A DNA stretch of 64,000 nt from Rutidosis leptorrhynchoides (GCF_046630445.1 NC_092342.1:81828001-81892000); one strand, 5' to 3'; shown: positions 1 through 10,869, numbered from the stretch's first letter. The notes: generated by a model from the sequence alone, not told the origin. Numbers and translations: made by a program.

Positions 1-1
1 T

Positions 2-1072
2 CAGCGCTTTGCAGGATATGCTCAACGCCTTGGATTCCACCACAGCCGGTGTGACACTTCTTTATTTATTTATCAACAGGGATCCGACATTGCTTACCTC
101 CTCCTGTATGAGGATGACATTGTGTTGACAGCATCCTCCACTAGCTTGCTTCAGCAGATTATTCAGTCTTTACATAAGGAATTTTCCACGACTGACTTAG
201 AATCGTTAAATTATTTTCTTGGCATCTCTGCATCGCGTACTGCCACTGGTATGTTATTGTCTCAAAAACAGTATGCCATAGAGATTCTTGAGCGAGCCGG
301 TATGACTTCTTGTCAACCGTGCAGGACCCCTGTTGAGCCGAGCGCCAAGCTCACAGCCCACAGTCCCTCTGTACAGGACCCGACTTTATACCGTAGCCTT
401 GCAGGCGCATTACAGTATCTTACCTTCACTCGTCCAGACATCTCCTATGCAGTTCAACAGATTTGTCTTTTCATGCACGACCCGTGAGAGCAACATTTGC
501 ATGCTCTCAAGCGTATTGTTCGTTATGTTCAGGGGACTCTTGATATGGGATTACAGTTATATGCATCGTCCCCTACCACTTTGGTTGCTTACTCTGACGC
601 TGATTGGGCCGGTTGCCCTACCACCAGACGCTCCACTTCTGGGTATTGTGTCTTCTTTGGCAACAATCTACTCTCTTGGTCTTCGAAGCGGCAACTTACT
701 CCTTCTCGTTCCAATGCCGAGGCAGAATATCGAGGAGTTGCCAATGCTGTTGCTGAAAAATGCTGGATACGTAATCCTCTTCGTGAGCTTCACCGCCCTC
801 TAACATCTGCTACACTAGTTTACTGTGATAATGTTAGCTCCGTCTTCCTTGCATCTAATCCGGTCCAACATCAAAGGACCAAACACATTGAGATAGACAT
901 TCATTTTGTCAGAGATTTAGTTGCTCAGGGACAGGTCCGAGTTCTACATGTTCCATCCAGATATCAGTTTGCCGACATCTTCACCAAAGACCTTCCATTT
1001 TCTCTATTCGACGAGTTCAGATCCAGCTTGAGCGTCCGACGTACTCCCGCTCCAACTGCGGGGGAATGTTAG
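2..1072 (+). pseudogene. Ty1/Copia pol fragment: C-terminal reverse transcriptase and RNase H
   Basis: One frame runs from the window edge to the TAG at 1070-1072 with one break, a TGA at 485-487. Copia family members usually have Arg there (CGA), so this looks like a C-to-T change. The reverse transcriptase catalytic box reads YEDD near position 110, where Copia has YVDD, so a Val has become Glu next to the catalytic Asp pair. After the stop come the RNase H landmarks: the SDADWAGC block (about 595), the YCDN block (about 822), the KHIEID..FVR segment (about 880) and the terminal ADIFTK motif (about 970). The 5' part of the element lies outside the window. The coding end overlaps the first bases of the 3' LTR. 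The fragment is not functional as read. The Copia assignment is confident; the lineage (Ale-like) is inferred from the short TGTTAG...CTAACA LTR. Confidence 0.9.
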
Positions 1073-1213
1073 CCCATAATTATAGTTCATGTCACTTTGT
1101 ATATGGGCTTAGCCCAACTTCTAGTATTAGAGTTGATTGTTATATAATCTATTGTTTGTGTACCTACAACTAACAAAAATATTAATACACTACTTTGAAT
1201 TATAACACTAACA
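1067..1213 (+). repeat. 3' LTR of the leading Copia element (short, Ale-like)
   Basis: The LTR begins TGTTAG at 1067, directly after the purine tract GCGGGGGAA (1058-1066), which serves as polypurine tract. It can end at CTAACA 1208-1213, which mirrors the start as a 6-bp terminal inverted repeat. An earlier CTAACA at 1170-1175 is a possible alternative end. The target-site duplication cannot be checked because the 5' end is outside the window. Confidence 0.65.
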
Positions 1214-1569
1214 TGTTCTTTTGAAAACACTTTCTCTATTCACAGAAAGATGGAGGACTTTTGTTTTCCTTATTTAGAGAAAAGTTTCTCTTTATTCTTT
1301 GATAAAATAATGAAATCTCACCTCTTAGCACATTTGTATGATTGATTATTTCTGTTGATGTTGCTAAGATTAGCCTATATGTTACACTTTTGTGTGTTTA
1401 TGCAGAAAATGAGATATAAAGTGTTTTTACTCAGATGTACGCGGTTTAATCAGGTTATCTTGTGATCGATTTTTCCTTTGATCTTGAGTATTTTTATTCA
1501 GATTTGCGCGACTTAATCAGGTTATCTTAGCATATTTTTCCCTTTTCTCTCGCCACAAGACGTTTGAAC
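1214..1569. other. Non-coding stretch with a duplicated TTTTTACTCAGAT-type repeat
   Basis: No gene is seen. Two diverged copies of a phrase of the form 'ttttta-ttcagat...taatcaggttatctt' lie at about 1426-1465 and 1490-1530. The same phrase recurs as a tandem pair at about 13.99-14.3 kb, so this is a dispersed repeat that tends to occur in twos. Confidence 0.4.
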
Positions 1570-2137
1570 ATGTTACATCTTAAAGAGTTTAATAAGTAGT
1601 TTTATTAACAGGAAGAATAATAGTTGATTACAAGGGTTATATTTATAGCTCTTTTAGTTCTAATCATATCCCAATACCAGTTGACTAGTTTTAACCAATA
1701 TAGAAAACACTAGTGAAATGACCCGTAGAACCACGTGTTTGTTTAAACGAAAAAGTTTAATAAAATATTTTAGGTATTAAGTGAACGTAAATGCTAAAGT
1801 TATTTAGTTTAATGACCCGTGGAACCACAGAGTTCGACTAAAAAAGTAGTCAGCTGAACATTTCATCAAATACCTAAAATGTATTTCAAAATTATTTAAT
1901 TTTAATAATTAAAATAATTAGTAATAAGATTTAATAATAATAATTAATTAATAAGATTTAATTTTAATTCAAAATTATTTAGATTAATGACATCACCCAC
2001 CATGCTTAGATTTTTTTCTTTTTCTTTTTAATTTTTTCTTAACAAATGAATTAGCCTAATAATGACATCATCATTATAGGATTTTAATATTAACTATAGA
2101 TAGATATATTGTATATGAAAAGTCTATCTAAATACTC
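1570..2137 (-). repeat. Remnant 3' LTR of the older Copia, split by a Helitron
   Basis: Read on the minus strand, 2137-2101 directly continues the purine tract of the older Copia pol at 8821 onward once the younger Copia (2138-8815) and one TSD copy are removed. The sequence then skips the Helitron (2100-1710) and resumes at 1709. Between 1709 and 1570 it has a TATA-like CTATAAATA (about 1640), then an AATAAA signal, and a possible end ...TAACA near 1570. This order (promoter, polyadenylation signal, CA end) fits an LTR. Its exact 5' base is uncertain. Confidence 0.5.
1710..2100 (-). mobile_element. Non-autonomous Helitron, 391 bp
   Basis: On the minus strand the element starts TCTATAGTTAATATTAAAA at 2100, close to the plant Helitron 5' consensus. 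It ends CTAG at 1713-1710. It sits between A (complement of 2101) and T (complement of 1709), as Helitrons do, with no target duplication. Just inside the 3' end is a short imperfect hairpin (about 1722-1735), and a better copy of the same CCCGTGG/CCACGGG-like hairpin lies at about 1814-1829. No coding capacity is seen. The 5' end could lie 4 bp further out because GATA repeats there. Confidence 0.7.
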
Positions 2138-3188
2138 TGTTGGAGGTTTTATTAAATTCTTTCGTGTAGGGTAAAATAATCGATAGCCGGATAAATCACT
2201 GAATCGTGGTATCACTTTCCGAAAGTAATTATTCGACCCTTATAGCCTGGGTTACACGAATATCACTTTGGGATAAGACAGTGATTAAATTCTTGTTTTG
2301 GCAGAAACAAGAATTCCTTTTGCAGAAGAATATTTTGGTGTTCGTAACTTGTGTTTTTTTTTTTTCATGCATATTGGTTAATATATTTATATACACCCAT
2401 ATCATGAAAGAGTCTTTTATTAAAATCAATTGGCCGATTGATTAATAAAAGTATCTTCTATAATATTCAAAAGTGGTTACAGGAAGAATATTTCTATAAA
2501 CAAATATTATCACTTCCATCATTAAAGTAAAAGTTGTTACTTTTACAATAAACAAATATTATATTTTACAACTATCAAAGCATGAGTGATCACTTTATAA
2601 TAAACAAGTATTATTCCTTCAACCACTAAAGCAAAAGTGGGTGCAAGAATAATTCTTCCGTAATCACTCAAAATTGTGTTAAGTGTTTTCTTACTGCTGT
2701 CTCTTAAGAACCAGCACTGCAAAAGGACCAGCAGCGCAAAAATCAGCAAACAGGACCAGCAGCGCAAAAGTCAGCATACAGGACCAGCAGCACAAAAGTC
2801 AGCATACAGGACCAGCAGCGCAGAGGAACCAGCAAACAAGACCAGCTGCGCAGAACAACCAGCACAGGGACCAGCTGCGCAGAACAACCAGCACAGGGAC
2901 CAGCCGCGCAGAACAACCAGCACAGGGACCAGCAATGCAGAACAACCAGTACAAGGACCAGCAATGCAGAACAACCAGCACAAAACACTTAGCCAAATTT
3001 CAGCTTACTAAGAAAACTTAGTACTGAAAACACTTAGTCAAATTTCAGGTAGACCAAGTCATGATAGTAAATAATGGAAAACCACTTTTGGGTTCGGGTA
3101 ATCTATCACTTAATGGGTGTACACTCCGTACCTCCAAACCCATTTACAAGTGTAGATTAAAACCCAAAATTACACTAAATTTACAAAA
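2138..3188 (-). repeat. 3' LTR of the young Copia
   Basis: Starts TGTTGGAGG on the plus strand, which is the LTR end for the minus-strand element. It matches 7739-8815 almost base for base. It has 5 units of the 27-bp GC-rich minisatellite against 6 in the other LTR, and a longer T run near 2347. The outer bases read TTACAAAA here against TTACAACA in the partner, so this copy may have lost its terminal TG/CA. On the minus strand a purine tract GGGGAGGA lies just before it (about 3190-3198). Confidence 0.88.
2709..2984. repeat. GC-rich minisatellite inside the left LTR
   Basis: About 24- to 27-bp units built on ACCAGC-GCGCA-GAACAACC; the last part holds five 27-bp units. It is strikingly GC-rich in an AT-rich LTR. 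Because the main unit is a multiple of three, several frames on both strands stay open, which makes spurious open frames. Confidence 0.9.
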
Positions 3189-3718
3189 ATCCTCCCCAAT
3201 TTAGTGCAATTCGTTTCATGAGAATTAAACAAATTAAAACAAAACTCATGCATAAATGAAAATATCTTGAAGATTGAATTTTCACCTTAGTACATTACAC
3301 ATTCCAAATATTCGAGAATCGGGGTGTTCTAAGAATTGAACCCTTCAACCCATTTGAATAACTGAAAATAACATACACATAAGTTTTCAAATACTCTAAA
3401 GCTATCCTGACACTTTACAAGCCATGTGTCCATATCCATTCATGAATGTATCTAAAGCAAAAGTCCAAGCTTTGTTGAAGCGGCAAAACTTCACATTCAC
3501 ATAGGTAGTTCATTTCAGTCATGCACCTGCTATTGCACTTTTTCAAATAAACCATTAAGAAGCTAAACTTCATCCTCACCTTCAACAGGTCCGAGTACAT
3601 ACCTTACCTTGGGATGATACAAAATTTTGTACTCCAAATTTCTAAGTATAAGCCTTCCACATTGAATTCAACTTCTAATTTTCATCAGAAGGGAATTAGG
3701 TATCTTATAATTAGAAAT
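3189..3718 (-). other. 3' untranslated part of the young Copia
   Basis: Lies between the pol stop and the 3' LTR purine tract. I see no further coding domain or env-like frame. Confidence 0.6.
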
Positions 3719-6700
3719 TTATGTGGACTTTAAACCCATCCCCACAGCAGACTTGTTCACCAAGTCTCTTGCCAATCCCTTCGTCAAGTGATCAGCTAAA
3801 TTCTGTTGTGACCTCACGAACACTATAGAAATCACCCCATTCATGATGAGTTCACGAATCATGCTATGTCTGACACCTAAGTGTCTAGACTTTCCATTGT
3901 ACATCTGGCTATAAGCCTTTGCCAATGTCGCAGCACTATCACAATGGATAGACATGGGTGCTATAGGTTTAGGCCATAATGGTATCTCATGGATCAAGTT
4001 TCTAAGCCATTCTGCTTCTTTACCAGCAGCAGCTAAAGCAACAAACTCAGATTCCATCGTTGAGTTGGTAATACATGTCTGCTTCTTAGAAGCCCATGAA
4101 ATAGCACCTCCCCCAAGCAAGAACACCCAACCACTCGTTGAAGAATGATCTTCAATATTGGTTATCCAACTCGCATCAGAATATCCTTCTATTACCGAAG
4201 GAAACCCATTATAAGATAAACTATAGTCCATAGTTTTCTTCAAGTACTTCAGTACCCGCCTAATTGCTTGCCAATGATGAGTACTAGGATTACTAGTATA
4301 TCTACTCAGTTTTCCCACAGCAAAAGCAATATCCGGCCTTGTACAAGTCATGGCGTACATCAAACAGCCAATCACCTGAGAATACTCAAGTTGTGATACA
4401 GCTTCACCTTGATTAGGCATAAGATTCTCACTTGGATCAACAGGGGTACTCACAGGATTACATTCAAAGCAATTGAACTTTTTCAACACCTTCTCAATAT
4501 AATGAGATTGACAAATCGAAATTCCTTTGCTTTCACGTTTGATCCTAATGCCAAGGATAACGTCAGCCTCCCCCATATCTTTCATGGAGAATTTTGATGA
4601 CAAAAATTCTTTTGTTAAATCAACCTGACTTTGGTCAGTCCCAAAGATTAACATGTCATCAACATATAGACAAATTATAACTCCTTTACCAGAATCATCA
4701 AATTTATTATATACACATTTATCTGCTTGGTTTAATTTAAAACCACTAGATAAAATCACTTCATCAAACTTTTGATGCCATTGCTTGGGTGCTTGTTTCA
4801 AACCATATAAGGATTTTACAAGTTTGCACACCTTGCCTTCATTTCCTGGCATGACAAAGCCCTGAGGTTGGTTCATATAAACCTCCTCATCCAATTCACC
4901 ATTCAAGAATGCTGTCTTCACATCCATCTGGTGAATAACTAGATTGTGAATCGTAGCCAAAGCAATCAGCAGTCTAATGGTAGTGATACGTGCCACGGGA
5001 GCATAAGTATCAAAATAGTCAATTCCAGACTTTTGTCTAAAGCCTTGAATGACTAACCTTGCCTTGAATTTTTCAATAGTTCCATCCACCTTCATCTTCT
5101 TTTTGAAGATCCATTTGCAACCCAAAGGTTTGCAACCAGGAGGTAGATCAGCTAACACCCAAGTGTTATTGCCCATGATAGAATCCATCTCATCATTAAT
5201 TGCCTCTTTCCAGAATGCAACATCCTGAGACCTCATTGCTTCATCATATGTTTTAGGATCATCATCAACATTGAAACAATACGAATATTGGGTAGAAACA
5301 TCATCCCTAGAACCTTCAACTAAGTATAGTTGAAAATCTGGTCCAAATGATTTAGGTTTCCTTTTTCTTTTGCTTTTCCGAAGCTCAAGTGACTGATCAA
5401 CAGCCTTTTTAGAGACTTCATCATTACAATCCTTATTGATTCCATTATTACTTGGAATCATATCCTTTGGTCTAGGTATAGATGAAAATCGATTTTCATC
5501 AAAGATTGCATCCCTTGAATCAATCACAGAATTGATTGAGACAAACTCATTAGGCTCTATTACATAGAACCTATATGCCTTGGAATGTTCAACATATCTA
5601 ACAAATATGCAATCTATACCTCTTTCACCTAAACTTTTTTTCTTGGAGTCAGGTAGTCTTACAACCGCCCTACAACCCCATACCCGGAGATAATTCAAGT
5701 TAGGTTTCCTTTTATTCCAAAGTTCATAAGGTGTAATCTTGTTTCTTTTGTTAGGAACTCTATTAAGCAAATAACAAGCTGTTAACATAGCTTCCCCCCA
5801 AAATCCTTCACTTAAACCCGAATAGGATAACATGGAATTAACCATTTCCTTAAGGACCCTATTCTTCCTTTTAGATATACCATTTTGTTGTGGAGTATAT
5901 GGAGCTGTGGTCTCATGGATAATACCAACGGATTGGAAATACGATTGGTCAATGTATTCACCTCCCCTATCCGTTCTAAGTCTTTTAATCAAAGCCTTTT
6001 GTTGTAATTCTACTTCAGTTTTAAATATTTTAAATTTATCTAATGCTTCATCCTTAGTATGTAACAAATAAACATAGCAAAATCTAGAAGCATCATCAAT
6101 AAAAGTCACAAAATATTTCTTGTTCCCTAAAGTAGGAGTAGCATGCAAATCACATAAATCACTATGTATTAATTCCAAAATTTCAGTATCACGATGTACA
6201 TTTTGAAATGGTTTCTTAGTGATCTTTGTTAACATACACGTTTTACACTTTTCATTGTTCATGTCAAAGGCCGGTATTAATCCATCTTTAGACATATCTT
6301 GCATTCTTTTAAAGTGTACATGTCCTAGTCTAGCATGCCAAAGTGTAGAATTATTTATGCTAGAAGTAGATATAAAAGCAAAATTAACATTCAAGTGATT
6401 AATGTTAAGTCTAAACATTCTATTGCATAAATAACCAAAACCAACAAACATACCATGTTTTGACAAAACAAACTTATCAGATTCAATCACTTGTTTATAA
6501 CCACAACAATTTAACACACTACTGGAAACCAAATTTTTCCTTATTTGTGGTACATGCAAAACATCAAACAAACAAATAGTTTTTCCAGAACTAAAACACA
6601 AATCCACACTTCCACGTCCATGAACAGAGGCTGTTGACTCATTTCCCATATGAAGAATTGATCTATCAGTCACGGACTCGTAAGTCTTGAACCAAAATCT

Positions 6701-7306
6701 ATCCTTGCATACATGGGTGGTGGCTCCCGAGTCAACCCACCACGCGAAATCATCATCCTGCACAAAATAAGCCTCAGATATATATGAAACATAATAATTC
6801 TCATTTGAATTATTAAATATATTCTGACCTTTCGAGTTGTGGTTGTTTAAACCATTTCCCGAACCGCTTGTGCTAGATCCTTTGGCATTATTATTACCAA
6901 AAATAACCTTGCAATCCTTTTTCACGTGTCCAGTTTTACCACACTTCCAACAAGTCAATTTAGACTTCTTGTTCGGATTAGCCTTGTTATAACCTTGATG
7001 TTTACGTTTGCCCTTTTTGTCATTATTACTAGTGAACTTTTTATGTTCCACCATATTGACAACAGCCGTACCAGCAACTTCGTTGCTCTTTGGCTTGTCA
7101 TTATCCTGCAACCTGAGGGATTCCTTAATACGCAGATGACTACCCAACTCAACAAGAGTTAACTCCTCCTTCTTATGTTTCAAAGAATGTTTAAATTCTT
7201 TCCAAGATGGAGGTAGTTTATCAATTATGCTTGAGACTTGAATAGACTCATCCATGTTCATCTTATGTTGTGTGAATTGACCAAGTATACGAATGAGCTC
7301 ATTGTA
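3719..7306 (-). pseudogene. Copia gag C-terminus and complete pol polyprotein
   Basis: A 1180-residue open frame (first Met at 7261) continues in phase from the gag fragment upstream. Residue numbers below count from that Met. CCHC zinc knuckle with Cys104, Cys107, His112, Cys117; aspartic protease DSGA with Asp177; GAG-pre-integrase LWHARLGH block; integrase core with HSD and TDRGGEY; RT with YVDD at 866-869; RNase H with SDASW, HCDSAA and a terminal ADHLTKGL. The integrase site normally Glu in the NG-ER-KNR motif is Lys464 (AAA at 5870-5872), so the catalytic triad is incomplete. RT and RNase H show no obvious lesion. The domain order is standard Copia, and the sequence looks Tork-like to me, a weak lineage call. 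Confidence 0.9.
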
Positions 7307-7711
7307 TTATTCCAAGACCGGTCTAGAATCGACCATCTTGTAATTATTAAAATTACTCACAAGGAACTTTTTACTAGAAGCATCCTCAGACATATACTTG
7401 GTTTCTAAACAGTCCCATAGTTCTTTAGAAGATTCAACATTTAGGTAAATATCAAAAAGGGAATCAGCCATACCATTGAGGATTAAACCTCTAGCGATGT
7501 AGTCATCGTTCTCCCACTTGCACCTTTTCCGAATTTGTTCAATAGTGGCATCATCACCATGATCTTCAGGAATTGGTGTGCTGAGTACGTACACCACACT
7601 CATGCTGCTCAGAAAGAAGTGCATCTTCTTTTGCCATCTCCTAAAATCAATTCCCTCAAACTTATCAAGTTTGGAGAAATTCGCCGTCATGTGTTTCATC
7701 GTAGCCGCCAT
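7307..7711 (-). pseudogene. Copia gag N-terminus (UBN2-type), cut by one stop
   Basis: 134 residues beginning MAATMKHMTANF, with the FEGIDFRRWQKKM segment and the ESSKELWDCLETKY segment typical of Copia gag (UBN2/DUF4219-type). The TAA at 7307-7309 is followed in the same frame by the rest of gag-pol. The family usually has Gln there, so CAA to TAA is likely. The ATG lies only 27 nt from the LTR edge, an unusually short leader for a plant Copia. Confidence 0.85.
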
Positions 7712-7720
7712 CGATTATAA

Positions 7721-7836
7721 CGAATAATTACTTTCGATTGTTGGAGGTTTTATTAAATTCTTTCGTGTAGGGTAAAATAATCGATAGCCGGATAAATCAC
7801 TGAATCGTGGTATCACTTTCCGAAAGTAATTATTCG
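7721..7836 (-). other. 16-nt perfect inverted repeat linking the primer-site position to the LTR
   Basis: Plus-strand CGAATAATTACTTTCG at 7721-7736 is the exact reverse complement of 7821-7836 inside the 5' LTR. In the element's sense, the second copy starts two bases after the LTR ends, where a primer-binding site belongs. No TGG-initiated tRNA-complementary site is visible there. The RNA could fold into a 16-bp stem with a loop of about 84 nt. The same LTR sequence is conserved in the other LTR (2220-2235). Confidence 0.7.
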
Positions 7837-8815
7837 ACCCTTATAGCCTGGGTTACACGAATATCACTTTGGGATAAGACAGAGATTAAATTCTTGTTTT
7901 GGCAGAAACAAGAATTCCTTTTGCAGAAGAATATTTTGGTGTTCGTAACTTGTGTTTTTTTTTCATGCATATTGGTTAATATATTTATATACACCCTTAT
8001 CATGAAAGAGTCTTTTATTAAAATCAATTGGCCGATTGATTAATAAAAGTATCTTCTATAATATTCAAAAGTGGTTACAGGAAGAATATTTCTATAAACA
8101 AATATTATCACTTCCATCATTAAAGTAAAAGTTGTTACTTTTACAATAAACAAATATTATATTTTACAACTATCAAAGCATGAGTGATCACTTTATAATA
8201 AACAAGTATTATTCCTTCAACCACTAAAGCAAAAGTGGGTGCAAGAATAATTCTTCCGTAATCACTCAAAATTGTGTTAAGTGTTTTCTTACTGCTGTCT
8301 CTTAAGAACCAGCACTGCAAAAGGACCAGCAGCGCAAAAATCAGCAAACAGGACCAGCAGCGCAAAAGTCAGCATACAGGACCAGCAGCGCAAAAGTCAG
8401 CATACAGGACCAGCAGCGCAGAGGAACCAGCAAACAAGACCAGCTGCGCAGAACAACCAGCACAGGGACCAGCTGCGCAGAACAACCATCACAGGGACCA
8501 GCTGCGCAAAACAACCAGCACAGGGACCAGCCGCGCAGAACAACCAGCACAGGGACCAGCAATGCAGAACAACCAGTACAAGGACCAGCAATGCAGAACA
8601 ACCAGCACAAAACACTTAGCCAAATTTCAGCTTACTAAGAAAACTTAGTACTGAAAACACTTGGTCAAATTTCAGGTAGACCAAGTCATGATAGTAAATA
8701 ATGGAAAACCACTTTTGGGTTCGGGTAATCTATCACTTAATGGGTGTACACTCCGTACCTCCAAACCCATTTACAAGTGTAGATTAAAACCCAAAATTAC
8801 ACTAAATTTACAACA
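7739..8815 (-). repeat. 5' LTR of the young Copia
   Basis: 1077 bp, direct copy of the left LTR, ending ...TTACAACA before TSD TACTC (8816-8820). On the minus strand a strong TATA-like TATATAAATA lies at about 7981-7990, so transcription may begin near 7955. An AATAAAA signal lies near the inner end (about 7750). The minisatellite (8307-8612) has six 27-bp units. Confidence 0.9.
8307..8612. repeat. GC-rich minisatellite inside the right LTR
   Basis: Same array as 2709-2984 with one more 27-bp unit. Some units are altered, for example one with a CATCACAGGG variant. Confidence 0.9.
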
Positions 8816-8820
8816 TACTC

Positions 8821-10337
8821 TCCCGCAAGTTGGAATGTGTAGGCCTCGAACACCCAACTTATAACATATGAACAAGAAACGGTTCATTTCAAAAGCTTTG
8901 GTAAAGATATCTGCTACTTGAAACTCGTAAAGCACAAGATTTGATGTCTCCATTATTAACTCTTTCTCGAACAAAATAACAATCTATTTTAATGTGTTTT
9001 GTTCGTTCATGATAGACATGATTCATAACTATGGGTCTTGCCGCTTTATTATCGCACATTAAGGGAGTAGTAATAGTTTGAGACTTTGAGTAGCATCAAT
9101 ATCTGTTAATAACCAACGTAACCATAAAATTTCACACACAATAGTAGCCATAACACAATATTCTGATTCAGCCAAGGAGGTGACACCACACTTTGTTTCT
9201 TTGTACTCCATGATATAGGAGCACCGCCAAGAATAATAAATAACCCGTGCACGGGCGCTTCGTGGTTGGGCAACTGAGCAAGCTTGCATCACAATAGGCA
9301 ATGCGCTCTAAATTTCCATTTGAAGCCAAAAATAGATCTTGATTGGTTGTTCCTTTGAGATAGCGCAAACTCGAAAGGCAACATCCATGTGAGTCTTTCG
9401 TGGACTACTGAAGAATTGATTGAGTTGATTAATTGAATATGTAATGTCAGGTCGAGTGACTATGAGATATAAAAGTCTTCCCACCAACTGTTTATATTGG
9501 GACGCGTCTACTTCGTCACTTGTGTCGCCCTTTTTGAGTCGCAAATTTTGTTCTATTGGAAAAGTACTTAGAAAGGTACCTTAAACACCACAATGTATAC
9601 TTGTGTTGGTTGATTACAAAACCTAAATCACAAGTATTAAATCACAAGTATTTAAGTGGTTCGAGATCTTTAATCCTGAAGTTGGTATATAAATGAGCTT
9701 TAACTTGATCGATCTTTTTACTATTGTTCCCCGTTAAGAGAATATCATCTACATAGATCAAGGCAATGACATGGATAGCATCTCTTTTATAAACTAGCGT
9801 GGAGTAATCTCGGCATTGGACTGAGTGGAACCTCTTTTGAGTAACGACTGAGTAAACTTTTGATACAAATTACACGAAGCTTGTCGTAACCATAAATTGA
9901 CTTTTGGAGCTTACAAACACTACGTGGTCTCCCTTTATCGAAACCTTGAGGTATCTTCATATATACTTCTTCATCCAAGTCTCCCTGTAAAAACGCATTG
10001 TTTACATCCGTTTGATGGACTAACCAATGCTTCTTTGCCGCAACGACTGGAGCACATACAGTGATTAGCTTTGCAACAGGGGAAAATGTTTTGTGAAATC
10101 AATTCATTCGACTTGCGTGTACCCTTTTACAACTAATTGTGCCTTGTAACACTCTATTTCGCCATTTGATTTATATTTTAATTTATAGACCCACTTTGAA
10201 TCTATGACTTTCTTTCCGACAGATAATTCTGTGATCTTCCACGTGTTATTTGATTCAAGTGCTTGAATCTCGTTTGTCATGGCTTCTTTGCCATTTTGGA
10301 CATTGTGATGTTTGTTTAAATTTTTTGAGCTCATCAT
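8821..10337 (-). pseudogene. Degenerate older Copia pol (RT to RNase H)
   Basis: Broken minus-strand pieces in Copia order. 10337-10104 carries the NNTWKI..SKWVYKLKYKSNG start of RT. 9978-9787 carries DEEVYMKIPQGF. A YVDD-coding stretch lies near 9750. 9544-9308 has the YLIVTRPDITYSINQL block. 9368-9059 has RNase H pieces with an SDAS-like CDASL and an AESEYCVM. 8974-8821 has the ADIFTKA end followed by the purine tract GCGGGAGAGTA. Many frameshifts and stops separate them, so it is far older than the Copia inserted beside it. Integrase and gag are not found upstream of 10337, so the 5' part is deleted or lost to decay. Confidence 0.85.
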
Positions 10338-10714
10338 GTAAAGTGATGGTTGCTAAAAATGCACGATGAGACTTGGAAAATATATCACAAAGTCACAAAA
10401 CTGAAGAGAGGATATACAATGTTAGTATTTGAACCTTCTACGGGAATGGATGATGCATGTTCAAGAGATGGTGGCAAGTGGGTGGCTAATTCTTCAAGAT
10501 GTTTCGGTCTTGTTTTTATACTTTTTATCTCAATACATGTTATCAAGACTTCAACCACTAAACTCTTATGTGTTGTCAAAATGAATTGGAATAAAATCGT
10601 ATTAAGTTACCCGAATATAAACATCCACGAAACCAGTGGTGAAAACAAAACCTTTTTTTTTCACCCGGGGCGAAATTTTTCTAAAAAATGTAACAACTTT
10701 TTTGGTAAAGTATC
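10338..10714. other. No gene seen
   Basis: AT-rich sequence following the truncated Copia. I see no domain, RNA gene or clear terminal structure. Confidence 0.4.
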
Positions 10715-10861
10715 GAGGTTTTTGCGCAAAATATGGAGGTTTTTGGGCAAAATTTGGAGATTTTTGGGCAAAATTTGGAGGTTTTGAGACAAAATATGGA
10801 AGATTTGGGGCAAAATATGAAGGTTTTGGGACAAAATATGAAGGCTTTAGGGCAAACAAAC
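10715..10861. repeat. 21-bp minisatellite, about 7 units
   Basis: Units of the form GAGGTTTTTGGGCAAAATTTG repeat at an exact 21-bp period with drift toward AAGGTTTTGGGACAAAATATG. The period is a multiple of three, so open frames appear on both strands; these are not taken as genes. Confidence 0.85.
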
Positions 10862-10869
10862 ATCCACGG

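Larger units (their letters stand above)
2138..8815 (-). mobile_element. Ty1/Copia LTR retrotransposon, nearly complete, minus strand
   Basis: Two nearly identical direct LTRs (2138-3188 and 7739-8815) bracket one gag-pol frame on the minus strand. The 5-bp target duplication TACTC lies at 2133-2137 and 8816-8820. Flanking sequence on both sides belongs to an older Copia, whose purine tract and LTR join perfectly if this element is removed, which confirms the borders. The LTRs are very similar apart from a 27-bp repeat-copy difference and a T-run difference, so the insertion looks recent. Domain order gag, protease, integrase, RT, RNase H is the Copia order. One gag stop and an integrase active-site change make it non-autonomous as read. 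It may still be mobilised in trans. Confidence 0.93.

Noticed and set aside
2676..3021. Long overlapping open frames on both strands in the left LTR (and again at 8274-8648)
   Set aside because: They arise from the 27-bp minisatellite, whose period keeps frames open; no start context, domain or conservation beyond the repeat.
10715..10861. CRISPR-like array
   Set aside because: The units are contiguous without unique spacers and this is plant DNA; it is a minisatellite.
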